Positions 44,167-53,318 are shown, counted from the stretch's first letter. The stretch is 64,000 nucleotides of DNA from DASUPK01 sp963744105 (GCA_963744105.1 CAVUSJ010000008.1:248001-312000), one strand, 5' to 3'. Numbers and translations are program-made. The notes: a model not told the origin generated them from the sequence alone.

Positions 44167-44934
44167 TCAGTCCAGGTGCCACGGAGTGAGTACGCGGGGG
44201 CCATCCTCTGTGATGGCCACCGTGAACTCGAAGTGCGCCGCCAGCGAGTCGTCGGCCGAGTAGACCGCCCAGCCGTCTGAGCCCATGCGGACGTCGGCGC
44301 CGCCGGCGTTCACCATCGGCTCGATCGCGAGGACCATGCCGATCTCGAGCTCCGGCCCCTTGCCCGGGTCGCCGAAGTTCGGGATCTGCGGGTCCTCGTG
44401 CATGTCGCGGCCGATCCCGTGGCCGACGAGCGTGCGGATGATCGAGAGGCCGTCGCGCTCGACGCGCTGCTGTACGGCGTGCGAGATGTCGCTCAGGTGG
44501 TTGCCCTTGACTGCCTGCGCGATGCCCTCGAAGAGGGCGTCCTTCGTCGTCGTGAGCAGGGGCTCCGCGCCCTCGGGCGTCTCGCCGATGGGCATCGTGA
44601 AGGCCGCGTCCGCGACCCAGCCCTCGTAGGTCACGCCGACGTCGATCGAGAGGATGTCCCCTCGCCGCAGCTCGTACGGGCCGGGGATGCCGTGGACGAC
44701 CATCGAGTTCGGGGAGGTGCAGATCGAGCCGGGGAAGCCCCGGTAGCCCTTGAACGAGGGAACGGCGCCCTGCGAGCGGATGTACTTCTCAGCGGCCTCG
44801 TCGAGCTCCTTGGTGGTGACGCCGGGCCGCGCCTTCGAGCGCAGCATGCGCAGGCAGCGAGCCTGGATCTTGCCGGCCTCCGCCATCGCATCGATCTGCT
44901 CGGACGTCTTGCGGATGATCATGCCGCGGTACAT
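44167..44934 (-). CDS. map: Methionine aminopeptidase, type I
   Basis: 255 residues from ATG 44934, or 251 from ATG 44922, which gives the more usual start MIIRKTSEQIDAMAEAGKI. Pita-bread-fold motifs: SMVVHGIPGPYELRRGDILS, IDVGVTYEGWVADAAFTMPI (Asp ligands), LVGHGIGRDMHEDPQIPNFG (His) and a Glu in LAIEPMVNAGG. It removes N-terminal Met from nascent proteins. It follows adk in the standard secY-adk-map order; infA, normally next, is missing. Confidence 0.96.
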   Translation of the reverse strand: MYRGMIIRKTSEQIDAMAEAGKIQARCLRMLRSKARPGVTTKELDEAAEKYIRSQGAVPSFKGYRGFPGSICTSPNSMVVHGIPGPYELRRGDILSIDVGVTYEGWVADAAFTMPIGETPEGAEPLLTTTKDALFEGIAQAVKGNHLSDISHAVQQRVERDGLSIIRTLVGHGIGRDMHEDPQIPNFGDPGKGPELEIGMVLAIEPMVNAGGADVRMGSDGWAVYSADDSLAAHFEFTVAITEDGPRVLTPWHLD

Positions 44935-44941
44935 GCCGGTC

Positions 44942-45624
44942 TCACATCCCCTCCTCTTCCTCGCGACGAAGCGTGGCGAGGATCCCGTGGATGCTCTCTT
45001 CGACCTCGTCCGGGGACCGAGCGCCGTTCACCTTGTTGAGGATGCCACGCTCCTCGTAGTAGTCGATGAGGGGCTCGGTCTTCTCCCGGTACTGGCTGAG
45101 GCGGTTCTTGATCACGTCCGGCTTGTCGTCGTCGCGGACGACCAGCTCGGCGCCGTCGAGGTCGCAGACCCCCTCCTTCTTCGGAGGATCGAACTCGACG
45201 TGGTAGATGTGGCTCGGGTTCTGCTCGCAGGTGCGACGCCCGCCCAGCCGCCGCACGACCTCTTCCTCCGTAACGTCGATCAGGATCGCCGCGGTGAGGT
45301 CGCGTCCGAGCTCCTTCATCTTGGCGTCGAGGGCCTCCGCCTGGGGAACGGTCCGCGGGAAGCCGTCGAGGATGAAGCCGTCGGACGACTCGTCACCCCG
45401 AGCCGCTCGGCGATCACGTCGATGATGACCTCGTCGGGGACCAGGTCGCCGCGATCCATGTACTCCTTGGCCTGCTTGCCGACCTCGGTGCCCTCCTTGA
45501 CGGCGGCGCGCAGGATGTCACCCGTCGCGTAGTACGGGAGGCGGAAGTCCTCCTGCAGGCGCTCGCCCTGCGTCCCCTTGCCGGATCCCGGAGGTCCGAG
45601 GAGGATGAGGTTGAGCTCTGGCAT
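44942..45624 (-). CDS. adk: Adenylate kinase (one frameshift near 45393)
   Basis: N-terminal part from ATG 45624: LNLILLGPPGSGKGTQGERL (P-loop), YYATGDILRAAVKEGTEVGK and VIIDVIAERLGV. The frame then changes; the continuation ESSDGFILDGFPRTVPQAEA, the LID with CEQNPSHIYHVEFDPPKKEG, and IDYYEERGILNKVNGARSPD is in another frame to TGA 44942. The region is one base short of a multiple of three, which a G lost in GGGGTGGAC would explain. The gene is essential, so the break is probably an assembly error. Repaired length about 227. Confidence 0.9.
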
Positions 45625-45675
45625 GGGGATGTCGGTGTGCCCGCGGCGCGGACGGGCGGCTCGCGACGCCTGTTT

Positions 45676-46944
45676 CTACTTCAAGAAGCCTTCGTAGTTG
45701 CGCATCATCAACTGGGCCTCGAGCTGCTTGACCGTGTCGAGGGCGACGCCCACGACGATCAGGATCGAGGTCCCGCCGAAGAAGAAGTTGGCCGACGTCT
45801 GGCTGATCAGGATGGTCGGCAACGCCGCGACCGCGCCCAGGTAGAGGGCGCCGGGGAAGGTGAGCCTGGACAGGATCCGGTCCAGGTATTCGGCGGTAGG
45901 TCGCCCGGGGCGCACGCCGGGGATGAACCCGCCGTATTTCTTGAGGTTGTCGGCCTGGTCCACCGGGTTGAAGGTGACCGCCGTGTAGAAGTAGGTGAAG
46001 ATGATGATGAAGAAGACCTCGCCGACCACGTAGTGCCAGCTGTTGGGGCTGAAGAACGCGGCGAAGTCCAAGGCGGCCGGGGTATTGATCATCTGCCCGA
46101 TCGTCGGCGGGAACGCCATGATCGAGGCGGCGAAGATCACCGGGATCACGCCGGCCATGTTCACGCGCAGCGGTAAGTAGGTCGAGCCGCCCGCCGTCAT
46201 CCGGCGGCCGACGACGCGTTTCGCGTACTGCACCGGGATCCGGCGCTGGCCCTCCTGGACGAAGACGATCGCGACGATCACCGCCAGCGCGATGAAGGGC
46301 ATCATCACGACGAAGACCTGATCCGGGTTGTTCCACCACTTGGTGATGCCCTCCGGGATCCGGGAGACGATCGAGGCGAAGATCATCAGGGAGATCCCGT
46401 TGCCGATCCCCCGCTGGGTGATCAGCTCTCCCATCCACATCAGGACCGTGCATCCCGCGGTCAGGGTGACCACGATCAGGAACACCTTCGGGAAGGTGCG
46501 CTGCCCGATCACGCTCTGGCTGGCGAAGCTGCTCGAGGTGAACAGGAACACGTAGCCCAGCGACTGGGCGAAGGCGAGGACGACGGTCAGGTAGCGCGTG
46601 TACTGCGTGATCTTCTGCTGTCCGACCTCACCCTCCTTCTGGAGGCGCTCCAGGGAGGGCACGACCACCGTCAGGAGCTGCAGGATGATCGAGGCGGTGA
46701 TGTAGGGCATGATCCCCAGCGCGAACAGGGAGAGCCGCGACAGGCTTCCGCCCGAGAAGAGGTTGAGGAAGCCGAGGATGTTGGACCCCCCGACGTTGTT
46801 GACGCCGTCCTTGATCGCCTGCGCGTCGACTCCCGGGGATGGGATGTATGCGCCGAGCCGGTAGAGCGCCAGGATCCCCGCCGTGAAGATCAGCTTCTTG
46901 CGGATCTCCTGGACCGTGAAGGCGTTGAGGATCGTCTGGACCAT
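45676..46944 (-). CDS. secY: Protein translocase subunit SecY
   Basis: 422 residues with ten membrane helices. Motifs include IFTAGILALYRLGAYIPSPG in TM1, LGIMPYITASIILQLL, GELITQRGIGNGISLMIFAS and KRVVGRRMTAGGSTYLPLRV. It ends MMRNYEGFLK. SecY is the channel of the general secretion pathway and works with SecE, SecG and SecA. It lies directly after rplO with no gap, as in most spc operons. Confidence 0.98.
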   Translation of the reverse strand: MVQTILNAFTVQEIRKKLIFTAGILALYRLGAYIPSPGVDAQAIKDGVNNVGGSNILGFLNLFSGGSLSRLSLFALGIMPYITASIILQLLTVVVPSLERLQKEGEVGQQKITQYTRYLTVVLAFAQSLGYVFLFTSSSFASQSVIGQRTFPKVFLIVVTLTAGCTVLMWMGELITQRGIGNGISLMIFASIVSRIPEGITKWWNNPDQVFVVMMPFIALAVIVAIVFVQEGQRRIPVQYAKRVVGRRMTAGGSTYLPLRVNMAGVIPVIFAASIMAFPPTIGQMINTPAALDFAAFFSPNSWHYVVGEVFFIIIFTYFYTAVTFNPVDQADNLKKYGGFIPGVRPGRPTAEYLDRILSRLTFPGALYLGAVAALPTILISQTSANFFFGGTSILIVVGVALDTVKQLEAQLMMRNYEGFLK

Positions 46945-47436
46945 CTAGATAAGCTCGCAGGTCCCGCCTGCCGCCTCGATCTTCTCCTTGGCCGTGGCGC
47001 TGAAGGCGTGCGCCTTGACCGTCAGCTTCTTCGAGATCTCGCCTCGAGCCAGGATCTTGACCGGGTCGCGGCGCTTGGCCAGGCCGGCCTTCCGCAGGGA
47101 CTCGGGGGTCACCTCGTCATCGGCCTTGAAGCGAGCGTCGAGGTCCGAGAGGTTGACCGGCTGCGTCCGCGTCCGGAACTTCTCGAAGGGCATCGACATC
47201 TTCTTGTTCGGGCCGCGCAGCTTGCGCATCCGCATGTGGATCGGGTTCTGGCCGCCCTCGTAGGCCGTCTTGCGCTTGCTGCCCGAGCGGGCGCCGGCGC
47301 CCTTGTGGCCGCGGCCCGAGGTCTTGCCGTGCCCGGTGCCGGGCCCGCGGCCGAGCCGCTTGCGCGGGCGGCGGGAGCCCGGAGCGGGCTTCAGCGAATG
47401 CAGGCCGACCTGCTCGCTCTTCTTCTCCTCAGCCAC
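46945..47436 (-). CDS. rplO: 50S ribosomal protein L15
   Basis: 163 residues from GTG 47436, overlapping the rpmD end by 8 nt. The Gly/Arg-rich N-terminus (GSRRPRKRLGRGPGTGHGKT, SGRGHKGAGARSGSKRKTAY) and EGGQNPIHMRMRKLRGPNKK are family hallmarks. The C-terminal domain is VKILARGEISKKLTVKAHAF. L15 binds 23S rRNA late in assembly. Confidence 0.97.
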   Translation of the reverse strand: MAEEKKSEQVGLHSLKPAPGSRRPRKRLGRGPGTGHGKTSGRGHKGAGARSGSKRKTAYEGGQNPIHMRMRKLRGPNKKMSMPFEKFRTRTQPVNLSDLDARFKADDEVTPESLRKAGLAKRRDPVKILARGEISKKLTVKAHAFSATAKEKIEAAGGTCELI

Positions 47437-47608
47437 CGTCGACCTCCACCAGGTGGCTCACGGTGCGGATCATGCCCCGCAGCTGCGGGGTGTCGGCGTG
47501 CTTCGCCTCCCTGCCGATCTTGCCGAGCTTGAGCGAGCGAAGTGTGTCGCGCTGGACGCCAGAGGCGCCGTTCGAGGATCGGACCTGCTTGAGAGCAACG
47601 TCACTCAT
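47429..47608 (-). CDS. rpmD: 50S ribosomal protein L30
   Basis: 59 residues from ATG 47608; the frame is open further upstream but only within rpsE. L30 features: VALKQVRSSNGASGVQRDTL, RSLKLGKIGREAKHADTPQL and RGMIRTVSHLVEVDGG. It overlaps the rpsE end by 8 nt, suggesting coupled translation. Normal length. Confidence 0.96.
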   Translation of the reverse strand: MSDVALKQVRSSNGASGVQRDTLRSLKLGKIGREAKHADTPQLRGMIRTVSHLVEVDGG

Positions 47609-48233
47609 TGGAAGCCGCCTCCTCGCCGGCGGCGTCCGAATCACCAGAAGCTTCTGAGTCGCCGCCGGCTGCGGGGGCGGCAACCTCCTTCGGCGTTTCC
47701 TCCTTGGAGGCGCCATTGCCGTTGCCCACGCCGAGCACCTCGCGGATGGAGATGCCGCGGAGCTTTGCCACGTCCTCGGGCCTGCGCAGGCTCTCGAGAC
47801 CCGACATCGTCGCCTTGACCAGGTTGATCGGGTTCTGGGTGCCGATGCTCTTGGTGAGCACGTCGCGCACCCCGCCGAGCTCCAGCACGGCGCGGACGCC
47901 GCCGCCGGCGATCACGCCGGTACCGGGGCTGGCCGGTCGGAGGACGACGTGGCCGGCGCCGAAGCGGCCGATCACGCGGTGCGTGATCGTCTGCCCGTAC
48001 TTGGGGACCCGGATCAGGTTCTTGCGGGCGTCCTCGACCGCCTTCTGGATGGCGAGTGGGACCTCGCGGGCCTTGCCGTAGCCGATTCCGACCACGGAGT
48101 CCTCATCGCCGACCGCGACCAGGGCGGTGAACGAGAAGCGCCGGCCGCCCTTGACCACCTTGGCGACGCGGTTGATCTCGATCACCCGCTCCTGCAGGTC
48201 GAGCCCCTTCGGTGAAACGCTCTCTACAGCCAT
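47601..48233 (-). CDS. rpsE: 30S ribosomal protein S5 with acidic C-terminal tail
   Basis: 210 residues. Core signatures: ERVIEINRVAKVVKGGRRFS, FTALVAVGDEDSVVGIGYGK and LRPASPGTGVIAGGGVRAVL. About 40 residues at the end are an Ala/Glu/Ser-rich tail (APAAGGDSEASGDSDAAGEE), longer than in E. coli. S5 acts in decoding fidelity at the mRNA entry. It lies between rplR and rpmD. Confidence 0.97.
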   Translation of the reverse strand: MAVESVSPKGLDLQERVIEINRVAKVVKGGRRFSFTALVAVGDEDSVVGIGYGKAREVPLAIQKAVEDARKNLIRVPKYGQTITHRVIGRFGAGHVVLRPASPGTGVIAGGGVRAVLELGGVRDVLTKSIGTQNPINLVKATMSGLESLRRPEDVAKLRGISIREVLGVGNGNGASKEETPKEVAAPAAGGDSEASGDSDAAGEEAASNE

Positions 48234-48270
48234 CGAACCGACGAAGGTAGCGGGTTTACCCAGGCGGCCA

Positions 48271-48624
48271 TCAGAACTTCAGGCCTCCCTCGCGAGCGCC
48301 CTCGGCGATCGCCGCGACCCGCCCGTGGAACTGATAGCCGCCGCGGTCGAAGACGCAGGTCTCGACGCCCGCGGCCTTGGCCCGCTCAGCGAGCAGCTGG
48401 CCGGCGCGCTTGGCCTGCTCCATCGAACCGAGCTTGCGCAGCTCCGGCTCGGTCCAGGACGCCGCGGCGACCGTGCGGCCGGAGTCGTCGTCGATCAGCT
48501 GGGCGAAGACGCCGCGGTTCGAGCGGTACACCGACAGGCGGGGCCTCTCGGCGTTGCCGCGGATCCGCGCACGGACGCGCCGGCGGCGGCGAAGTCGCTT
48601 CTGTGGCTTCGTCAATACGGTCAT
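48271..48624 (-). CDS. rplR: 50S ribosomal protein L18
   Basis: 117 residues. A basic start (KPQKRLRRRRRVRARIRGNA) is followed by ERPRLSVYRSNRGVFAQLID, VAAASWTEPELRKLG and CVFDRGGYQFHGRVAAIAEG. It binds 5S rRNA. It is followed by rpsE after 37 nt and preceded by rplF at 2 nt. Confidence 0.97.
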   Translation of the reverse strand: MTVLTKPQKRLRRRRRVRARIRGNAERPRLSVYRSNRGVFAQLIDDDSGRTVAAASWTEPELRKLGSMEQAKRAGQLLAERAKAAGVETCVFDRGGYQFHGRVAAIAEGAREGGLKF

Positions 48625-48626
48625 CG

Positions 48627-49160
48627 CTAGGCCCTCTTCCCGACCTTGCGGGCGACGTGCTCGCCGGCGTACCGGACGCCCTTGCCCTTGTAGGGCTCGG
48701 GCGGGCGCGTCTTGCGGATGCGCGCCGCGGTCTCCCCGACCAGCTGCTTGTCGATCCCGCGGACCACGACCTCGGTCGGCTGCGGGACCTCGAACTCGAT
48801 GCCCTCCGGTGCCTCGATCGTCACGGGGTGCGAGTAGCCGAGCGCCATCTCCAGGCTCTTGCCCTTCAGATTGGCCCGATAGCCGACGCCCTGGATCTCC
48901 AGGCGGCGCTCGAAGCCGTCGGTGACGCCCTCGACCATGTTCGCGATCAGGCTCCGGGTGAGACCGTGGAGCGCGCGATGCTCGCCGCGGTCCGTCGGGC
49001 GGGCCACCGTCAGGGTGCCGTCGTCGATCGCCACCTTCATGTCCGTGTCGACGTGCTGGCTGAGCTCGCCCTTGGGTCCCTTGACGTTCACGCTGCCCGG
49101 CTTGACGTCGATCTCGACGCCTTCGGGGATCTCGATTGGCTTTCTTCCGATTCGGCTCAT
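48627..49160 (-). CDS. rplF: 50S ribosomal protein L6
   Basis: 177 residues from ATG 49160, giving MSRIGRKPIEIPEGVEIDVK; an upstream extension in the same frame overlaps rpsH and is rejected. L6 repeats: GPKGELSQHVDTDMKVAIDD and VEGVTDGFERRLEIQGVGYR. The C-terminal signature is RPPEPYKGKGVRYAGEHVAR. L6 sits near the factor-binding centre. Confidence 0.97.
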   Translation of the reverse strand: MSRIGRKPIEIPEGVEIDVKPGSVNVKGPKGELSQHVDTDMKVAIDDGTLTVARPTDRGEHRALHGLTRSLIANMVEGVTDGFERRLEIQGVGYRANLKGKSLEMALGYSHPVTIEAPEGIEFEVPQPTEVVVRGIDKQLVGETAARIRKTRPPEPYKGKGVRYAGEHVARKVGKRA

Positions 49161-49167
49161 CAGCTGC

Positions 49168-49563
49168 TCACCAGACGTGTGCGACGACCTCTCCACCGAC
49201 GCCCCTCTGCCGGGCCTCGTGGCCGGTCATGACGCCGCGCGAGGTCGACATGATCGTGGTGCCCATGCCTCCAAAGACTCGCGGCACCTCGTCCTTGGGA
49301 ACGTAGCGGCGCCGGCCCGGGCGGGAGACGCGGTCCATGCCGCTGATCACGGGATCGCGGTTCTCCGTATAGCGGAGACGCACCTTGAGTACCTCGCCCA
49401 CGCGACCGGGCTCGACCGTGAAGTCGGTGATGTAGCCCTGCTCCTTGAGGATGCGGGTCATCTCCCGCTTCAGGCGCGAGGCGGGGATCTCCACCTCCTC
49501 ATGGTCGGCGAGGAGGGCGTTGCGGATCCGGTTCAGGTAGTCGGAGATCGGGTCGGTCAGCAT
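49168..49563 (-). CDS. rpsH: 30S ribosomal protein S8
   Basis: 131 residues: TDPISDYLNRIRNALLADHE at the start, LKREMTRILKEQGYITDFTV in the middle, and the C-terminal VPRVFGGMGTTIMSTSRGVM, TGHEARQRGVGGEVVAHVW. S8 organises the 16S central domain and in many bacteria represses the spc operon. Standard place between rpsN and rplF. Confidence 0.97.
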   Translation of the reverse strand: MLTDPISDYLNRIRNALLADHEEVEIPASRLKREMTRILKEQGYITDFTVEPGRVGEVLKVRLRYTENRDPVISGMDRVSRPGRRRYVPKDEVPRVFGGMGTTIMSTSRGVMTGHEARQRGVGGEVVAHVW

Positions 49564-49567
49564 TTCG

Positions 49568-49753
49568 TTACCAGCTCGACTTGGTCATTCCGGGCACGTA
49601 GCCGTTGTGCGCGGCCTCGCGCAGACAGATCCGGCAGAGGCCGAACTTGCGGTAGTACGCCCGCGGCCGGCCACAGCGCCGGCAGCGGTGGTACCCGCGG
49701 GTCTTGAACTTGGGGTCGCGGCGCTGCCGGACCCTCTGTGACGTCTTCGCCAT
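49568..49753 (-). CDS. rpsN: 30S ribosomal protein S14, type Z
   Basis: 61 residues. Zinc knuckles CRRC and CRIC (YHRCRRCGRPRAYYRKFGLC, RICLREAAHNGYVPGMTKSS W at the end) mark the short Zn-binding S14. The ATG overlaps the rplE stop by 1 nt. Sometimes named rpsZ. Confidence 0.97.
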   Translation of the reverse strand: MAKTSQRVRQRRDPKFKTRGYHRCRRCGRPRAYYRKFGLCRICLREAAHNGYVPGMTKSSW

Positions 49754-50589
49754 TACTCCTCTTCCTTGTCGCTCGAAGTCTGTTCGTCGCCGCCGCCGTC
49801 GCCCTCGGCCTTGGCCTCGCCGCCGTCGCCCTCGGCGCCCTCCTCACCCTCCTCGCCCTCCTCGGGCTTCTCGGGCTTGGCGTACGCCTCCGGGTTCTCC
49901 TCCTTGAGCTGCTCGAGAGCCGCCGCCTCGGCCTCGGCCCGCTGGCGGGCCTCCTCCTTGCGGCGCTCCTCCTCTTCCTCCTCCTCGACGTCGGCCTGGC
50001 CGGGACGGCCCTCCTGGGAGAACGGCATGCCGAGGGCCTCGAGGAGCGCGAAGGCCTCCTCGTCGGTCTGGGCGGTGGTGGTGATGGTCACGTCGAGGCC
50101 ACGGACCTCGTCGATCGAGTCGTAATCGATCTCGGGAAAGATGATCTGCTCGCGGACGCCCATGGAGTAGTTGCCGCGCCCGTCGAACGAACGCGCATTG
50201 AGACCGCGGAAGTCGCGAATCCGCGGGATCGCGATCGCCGTCAGGCGGTCGAGGAACTCCCACATCCGCGCGCGGCGAAGCGTGACGGCGACGCCCACGG
50301 GCATGCCCTCGCGGACCTTGAACGATGCGACCGACTTCTTCGCGCGGCGCACGCTCGGAGCCTGCCCGGCGATCGTGGCGAGCTGCTCCTGAGCGGCCTC
50401 GAGCATCTGGGTGTTCTGCTTCGCCTCGCCGACGCCCATGTTCAGGGTGATCTTCTCGAGGGTCGGCACGGCCATCGGGGTTGGATAGCCGAAGCGCTGC
50501 GTGAGCGCCGGCTTGACCTCGTTCTCGTAGGTCTCGCGCAGCCGAGGCGGCGGCGCGGCCTGCTTCTGCTGTTCGGTCGCGGCTTCCAC
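49753..50589 (-). CDS. rplE: 50S ribosomal protein L5 with a long acidic C-terminal extension
   Basis: 278 residues; L5 is normally about 180. Residues about 17-190 are the L5 core (LEKITLNMGVGEAKQNTQML, VAVTLRRARMWEFLDRLTAI, ARSFDGRGNYSMGVREQIIF, LDVTITTTAQTDEEAFALLE). Residues 191-278 are an added Glu/Ala/Lys-rich, probably coiled-coil then disordered tail (VEEEEEEERRKEEARQRAEA, ending DEQTSSDKEEE). The frame is intact. L5 binds 5S rRNA and P-site tRNA. The tail has no visible domain. Confidence 0.95.
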   Translation of the reverse strand: MEAATEQQKQAAPPPRLRETYENEVKPALTQRFGYPTPMAVPTLEKITLNMGVGEAKQNTQMLEAAQEQLATIAGQAPSVRRAKKSVASFKVREGMPVGVAVTLRRARMWEFLDRLTAIAIPRIRDFRGLNARSFDGRGNYSMGVREQIIFPEIDYDSIDEVRGLDVTITTTAQTDEEAFALLEALGMPFSQEGRPGQADVEEEEEEERRKEEARQRAEAEAAALEQLKEENPEAYAKPEKPEEGEEGEEGAEGDGGEAKAEGDGGGDEQTSSDKEEE

Positions 50590-50927
50590 TAGTCCAGATC
50601 CCTTCCGGTACGGGCCGCGAGGCGCTTGCGCTTGCCGCCGGCGCGCTCGACCTTCACCCGGGTGGGCTTGTTGTCCTCGGGGTCGAGCAGCATCACGTTC
50701 GAGACGTGGATCGGGCCCTCGCGCTCGATGATCCCGCCGACCTCACCGCCCTTCTGCGCGTCCTTGACGGAGCGCGGGCGCTGGTGGCGCTTGATCATGT
50801 TGAGGCCCTCGATGAACACGTAGCTCTTCTTCGGGTCGGTCCGGATCACGCGGCCTCGCTTGCCGCGGTCCTTGCCGCCGATCACGATCACGTCGTCGTC
50901 CTTGCGAATTCTCATCGTCCGTCCCAT
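50589..50927 (-). CDS. rplX: 50S ribosomal protein L24
   Basis: 112 residues from ATG 50927 in a TGATG overlap with rplN; MRIRKDDDVIVIGGKDRGKR may be the true start (ATG 50915). The KOW motif GGKDRGKRGRVIRTDPKKSY is clear. The C-terminal part is ESPI-like (REGPIHVSNVMLLDPEDNKP). L24 starts 50S assembly. Confidence 0.96.
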   Translation of the reverse strand: MGRTMRIRKDDDVIVIGGKDRGKRGRVIRTDPKKSYVFIEGLNMIKRHQRPRSVKDAQKGGEVGGIIEREGPIHVSNVMLLDPEDNKPTRVKVERAGGKRKRLAARTGRDLD

Positions 50928-51295
50928 CAGAGGACCTCCGGGGCGAGGGAGACGATCCGCATGAAGTTCCTGTCGCGCAGCTCGCGGGCGACCGGGCCGA
51001 AGATGCGAGTGCCGCGCGGGGCGCCGTTGTCGTCGATCAGCACGGCCGCGTTCTCGTCGAAGGAGATGTAGGTGCCGTCGCCCCGGCCGAGCTGCTTGCG
51101 GGTGCGAACCACGACCGCCTGGACGACCTCGCCCTTGCGGACACCGCCTCGCGGGGTGGCCTGCTTGACGGTGGCGGTGATGGTGTCGCCGATCCGCGCG
51201 TAGCGGCGATCGGATCCGCCCTTGACACGGATGCAGAGGATCTCGCGCGCGCCGGAGTTGTCGGCGACCCTGAGCCTGGACTCCTGCTGGATCAC
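50927..51295 (-). CDS. rplN: 50S ribosomal protein L14
   Basis: 122 residues: MIQQESRLRVADNSGAREIL at the start, then IRVKGGSDRRYARIGDTITA, VVVRTRKQLGRGDGTYISFD and NGAPRGTRIFGPVARELRDR. It forms an intersubunit bridge. ATGA overlap with rpsQ. Very conserved, no oddities. Confidence 0.98.
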   Translation of the reverse strand: MIQQESRLRVADNSGAREILCIRVKGGSDRRYARIGDTITATVKQATPRGGVRKGEVVQAVVVRTRKQLGRGDGTYISFDENAAVLIDDNGAPRGTRIFGPVARELRDRNFMRIVSLAPEVL

Positions 51296-51978
51296 TTGGC
51301 CTTCTCCACGATCTCGACCAGGCGCCAGCGCTTGGTCCGGGACATCGGCCGGGTCTCGATCACCCGCACCAGGTCCCCTTCGCCCGCCTCGTTCTGGGCG
51401 TCATGGGCGTGCAGGGTGCGGGAGCGGCGAACGATCTTCTCGTACTGCGGGTGCCGCCTCGCGACCTCGATCGCCACCGTGATCGTCTTGTCGGACTTGC
51501 TGGAAACGACACGGCCCTGACGGGTCTTGCGGCCCGCGGACTCGGCCTCGGACGGCGGCGTGCCGGTGCTGGACTCGTGCTTGGTGCGGCGCTTGCCGCG
51601 ATGCGCGGAGCGCTTCTTGGCAGCCTGCTTGCGAGCCTCGGCGCGAGCGGCGGCGCGCTCCTCCGTGCTCTGCTGCGGATGCGCCTCTGCGGGCCGGCGG
51701 GAGCGCTCCAGGCGGCGGCGGGCCTTCCAGTCGAGGCCCTCCATCTCGTCGGGACCCTCATCGGCGGCCTCAGCCGCCGGCTCGTCCGGCCTCAGCCGCC
51801 GGCTCGTCGGCGGGGGCCTCCTCCGCGGGGGCCTCCTCAGCCGGAGCTTCCCGGCAGGGGCCTCCTCTGCCGGAGTCTCCTCGGCGGGGGCCTCCTCGGC
51901 CTGCGGCTCGTCGGCCGGAGTCTCCTCCGGCGCCTGCTCTTCCTGTTGCTCTTCGTTCTTCTGCTCTTCGTCTGCCAT
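51292..51978 (-). CDS. rpsQ: 30S ribosomal protein S17 with a long N-terminal extension
   Basis: 228 residues; S17 is normally about 85-110. The S17 OB fold is residues about 150-228 (GRKTRQGRVVSSKSDKTITV, AIEVARRHPQYEKIVRRSRT, GEGDLVRVIETRPMSRTKRW). Before it is an acidic Pro/Ala/Glu repeat region (QAPEETPADEPQAEEAPAEE), then a basic part (ERAAARAEARKQAAKKRSAH). Residues about 43-64 read as Arg/Pro, but an adjacent frame gives EAPAEEAPAEEAPADEPAAE. So a lost A near 51855 and an extra G near 51792 probably compensate each other. Confidence 0.92.
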   Translation of the reverse strand: MADEEQKNEEQQEEQAPEETPADEPQAEEAPAEETPAEEAPAGKLRLRRPPRRRPPPTSRRLRPDEPAAEAADEGPDEMEGLDWKARRRLERSRRPAEAHPQQSTEERAAARAEARKQAAKKRSAHRGKRRTKHESSTGTPPSEAESAGRKTRQGRVVSSKSDKTITVAIEVARRHPQYEKIVRRSRTLHAHDAQNEAGEGDLVRVIETRPMSRTKRWRLVEIVEKAK

Positions 51979-52186
51979 CAGACCCTCAGTTCCTGCTCTA
52001 GATCGATTCCGCGCTCCTTGGCCACCGTCAGCAGCCGGGCGACGTCCTTGCGCATCGCCGTGATCCGCGCGGTGTTCTCGAGCTCACCGGTGGCGTGCTG
52101 AAGGCGCAGCGCGAACTGCTCCTCGCGCGTCTGGCGGATGCGCTCGACCAGCTCGTCGTCCTTGAGGTTGTGCGCTTCGGAGGCCT

Positions 52187-52190
<4 letters not shown>
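51978..52190 (-). CDS. rpmC: 50S ribosomal protein L29
   Basis: 70 residues: two-helix protein with KASEAHNLKDDELVERIRQT, REEQFALRLQHATGELENTA and RITAMRKDVARLLTVAKERG. L29 lies at the tunnel exit and helps bind trigger factor. The end overlaps rpsQ by 1 nt and the start overlaps rplP by 4 nt. Confidence 0.97.
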
Positions 52191-52611
<421 letters not shown>

Positions 52612-52612
<1 letters not shown>

Positions 52613-53310
52613 CAGGAACGACCCCCTCGTGAGCCGCCCGACGGCGACGAGCCGTCCTCGTCGGTGAGCTCGGAGCGGAAGCCCTCGGGCATGACCTCGC
52701 CCTTGTTGATCCAGCACTTGACGCCGATGCGGCCGGTGGTCGTCTTGGCCTCGATGAACCCGTAGTCGATGTCGGCGCGCAGGGTGTGCAGCGGCACTCG
52801 GCCGTCGGAGTAACCCTCGGTGCGTGCCATCTCCGCGCCGCCCAGCCGGCCGGAGACCTGCACCTTCACGCCCTTCGCGCCGGAGCGCATGGCGGAGGTC
52901 AGCGCGCGCTTCATCGCGCGCCGGAAGGCGACGCGGTTCTGGAGCTGCTCGGCGATCGACTGGGCGACCAGCTTCGCGTCGAGCTCCGGGCGCTTGATCT
53001 CCTTGATGTTGACCTTGACGGGCTTGCCGGTGAGCTTGTGGAGCTCGCGGCGCAGCGCGTCGACCTCGGTGCCGGACTTGCCGATCACGATGCCGGGGCG
53101 GGCGGTCGAGATATCGACCTCGACCTCGCCGGGGCCCTTCTTGATCGTGATCTTGGAGAGGCCCGCGTGCGAGAGCTTGTTCTCGATGTGCGAGCGGATC
53201 TCCAGGTCCTCGTTCAGGTAGTCCGCGAACCCCTTCTCGTTGTACCAATTCGACTTCCAGTCGTGGATGTAGCCGACCCGGAAGCCCTCTGGGTGGATCT
53301 TCTGGCCCAT
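52612..53310 (-). CDS. rpsC: 30S ribosomal protein S3
   Basis: 232 residues starting MGQKIHPEGFRVGYIHDWKS. The KH domain (ISTARPGIVIGKSGTEVDAL) and the C-terminal GAKGVKVQVSGRLGGAEMAR, TEGYSDGRVPLHTLRADIDY and GVKCWINKGEVMPEG are typical. It forms the mRNA entry with S4 and S5. Short Ser/Gly tail. Confidence 0.98.
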
Positions 53311-53318
53311 GGTGCTCC

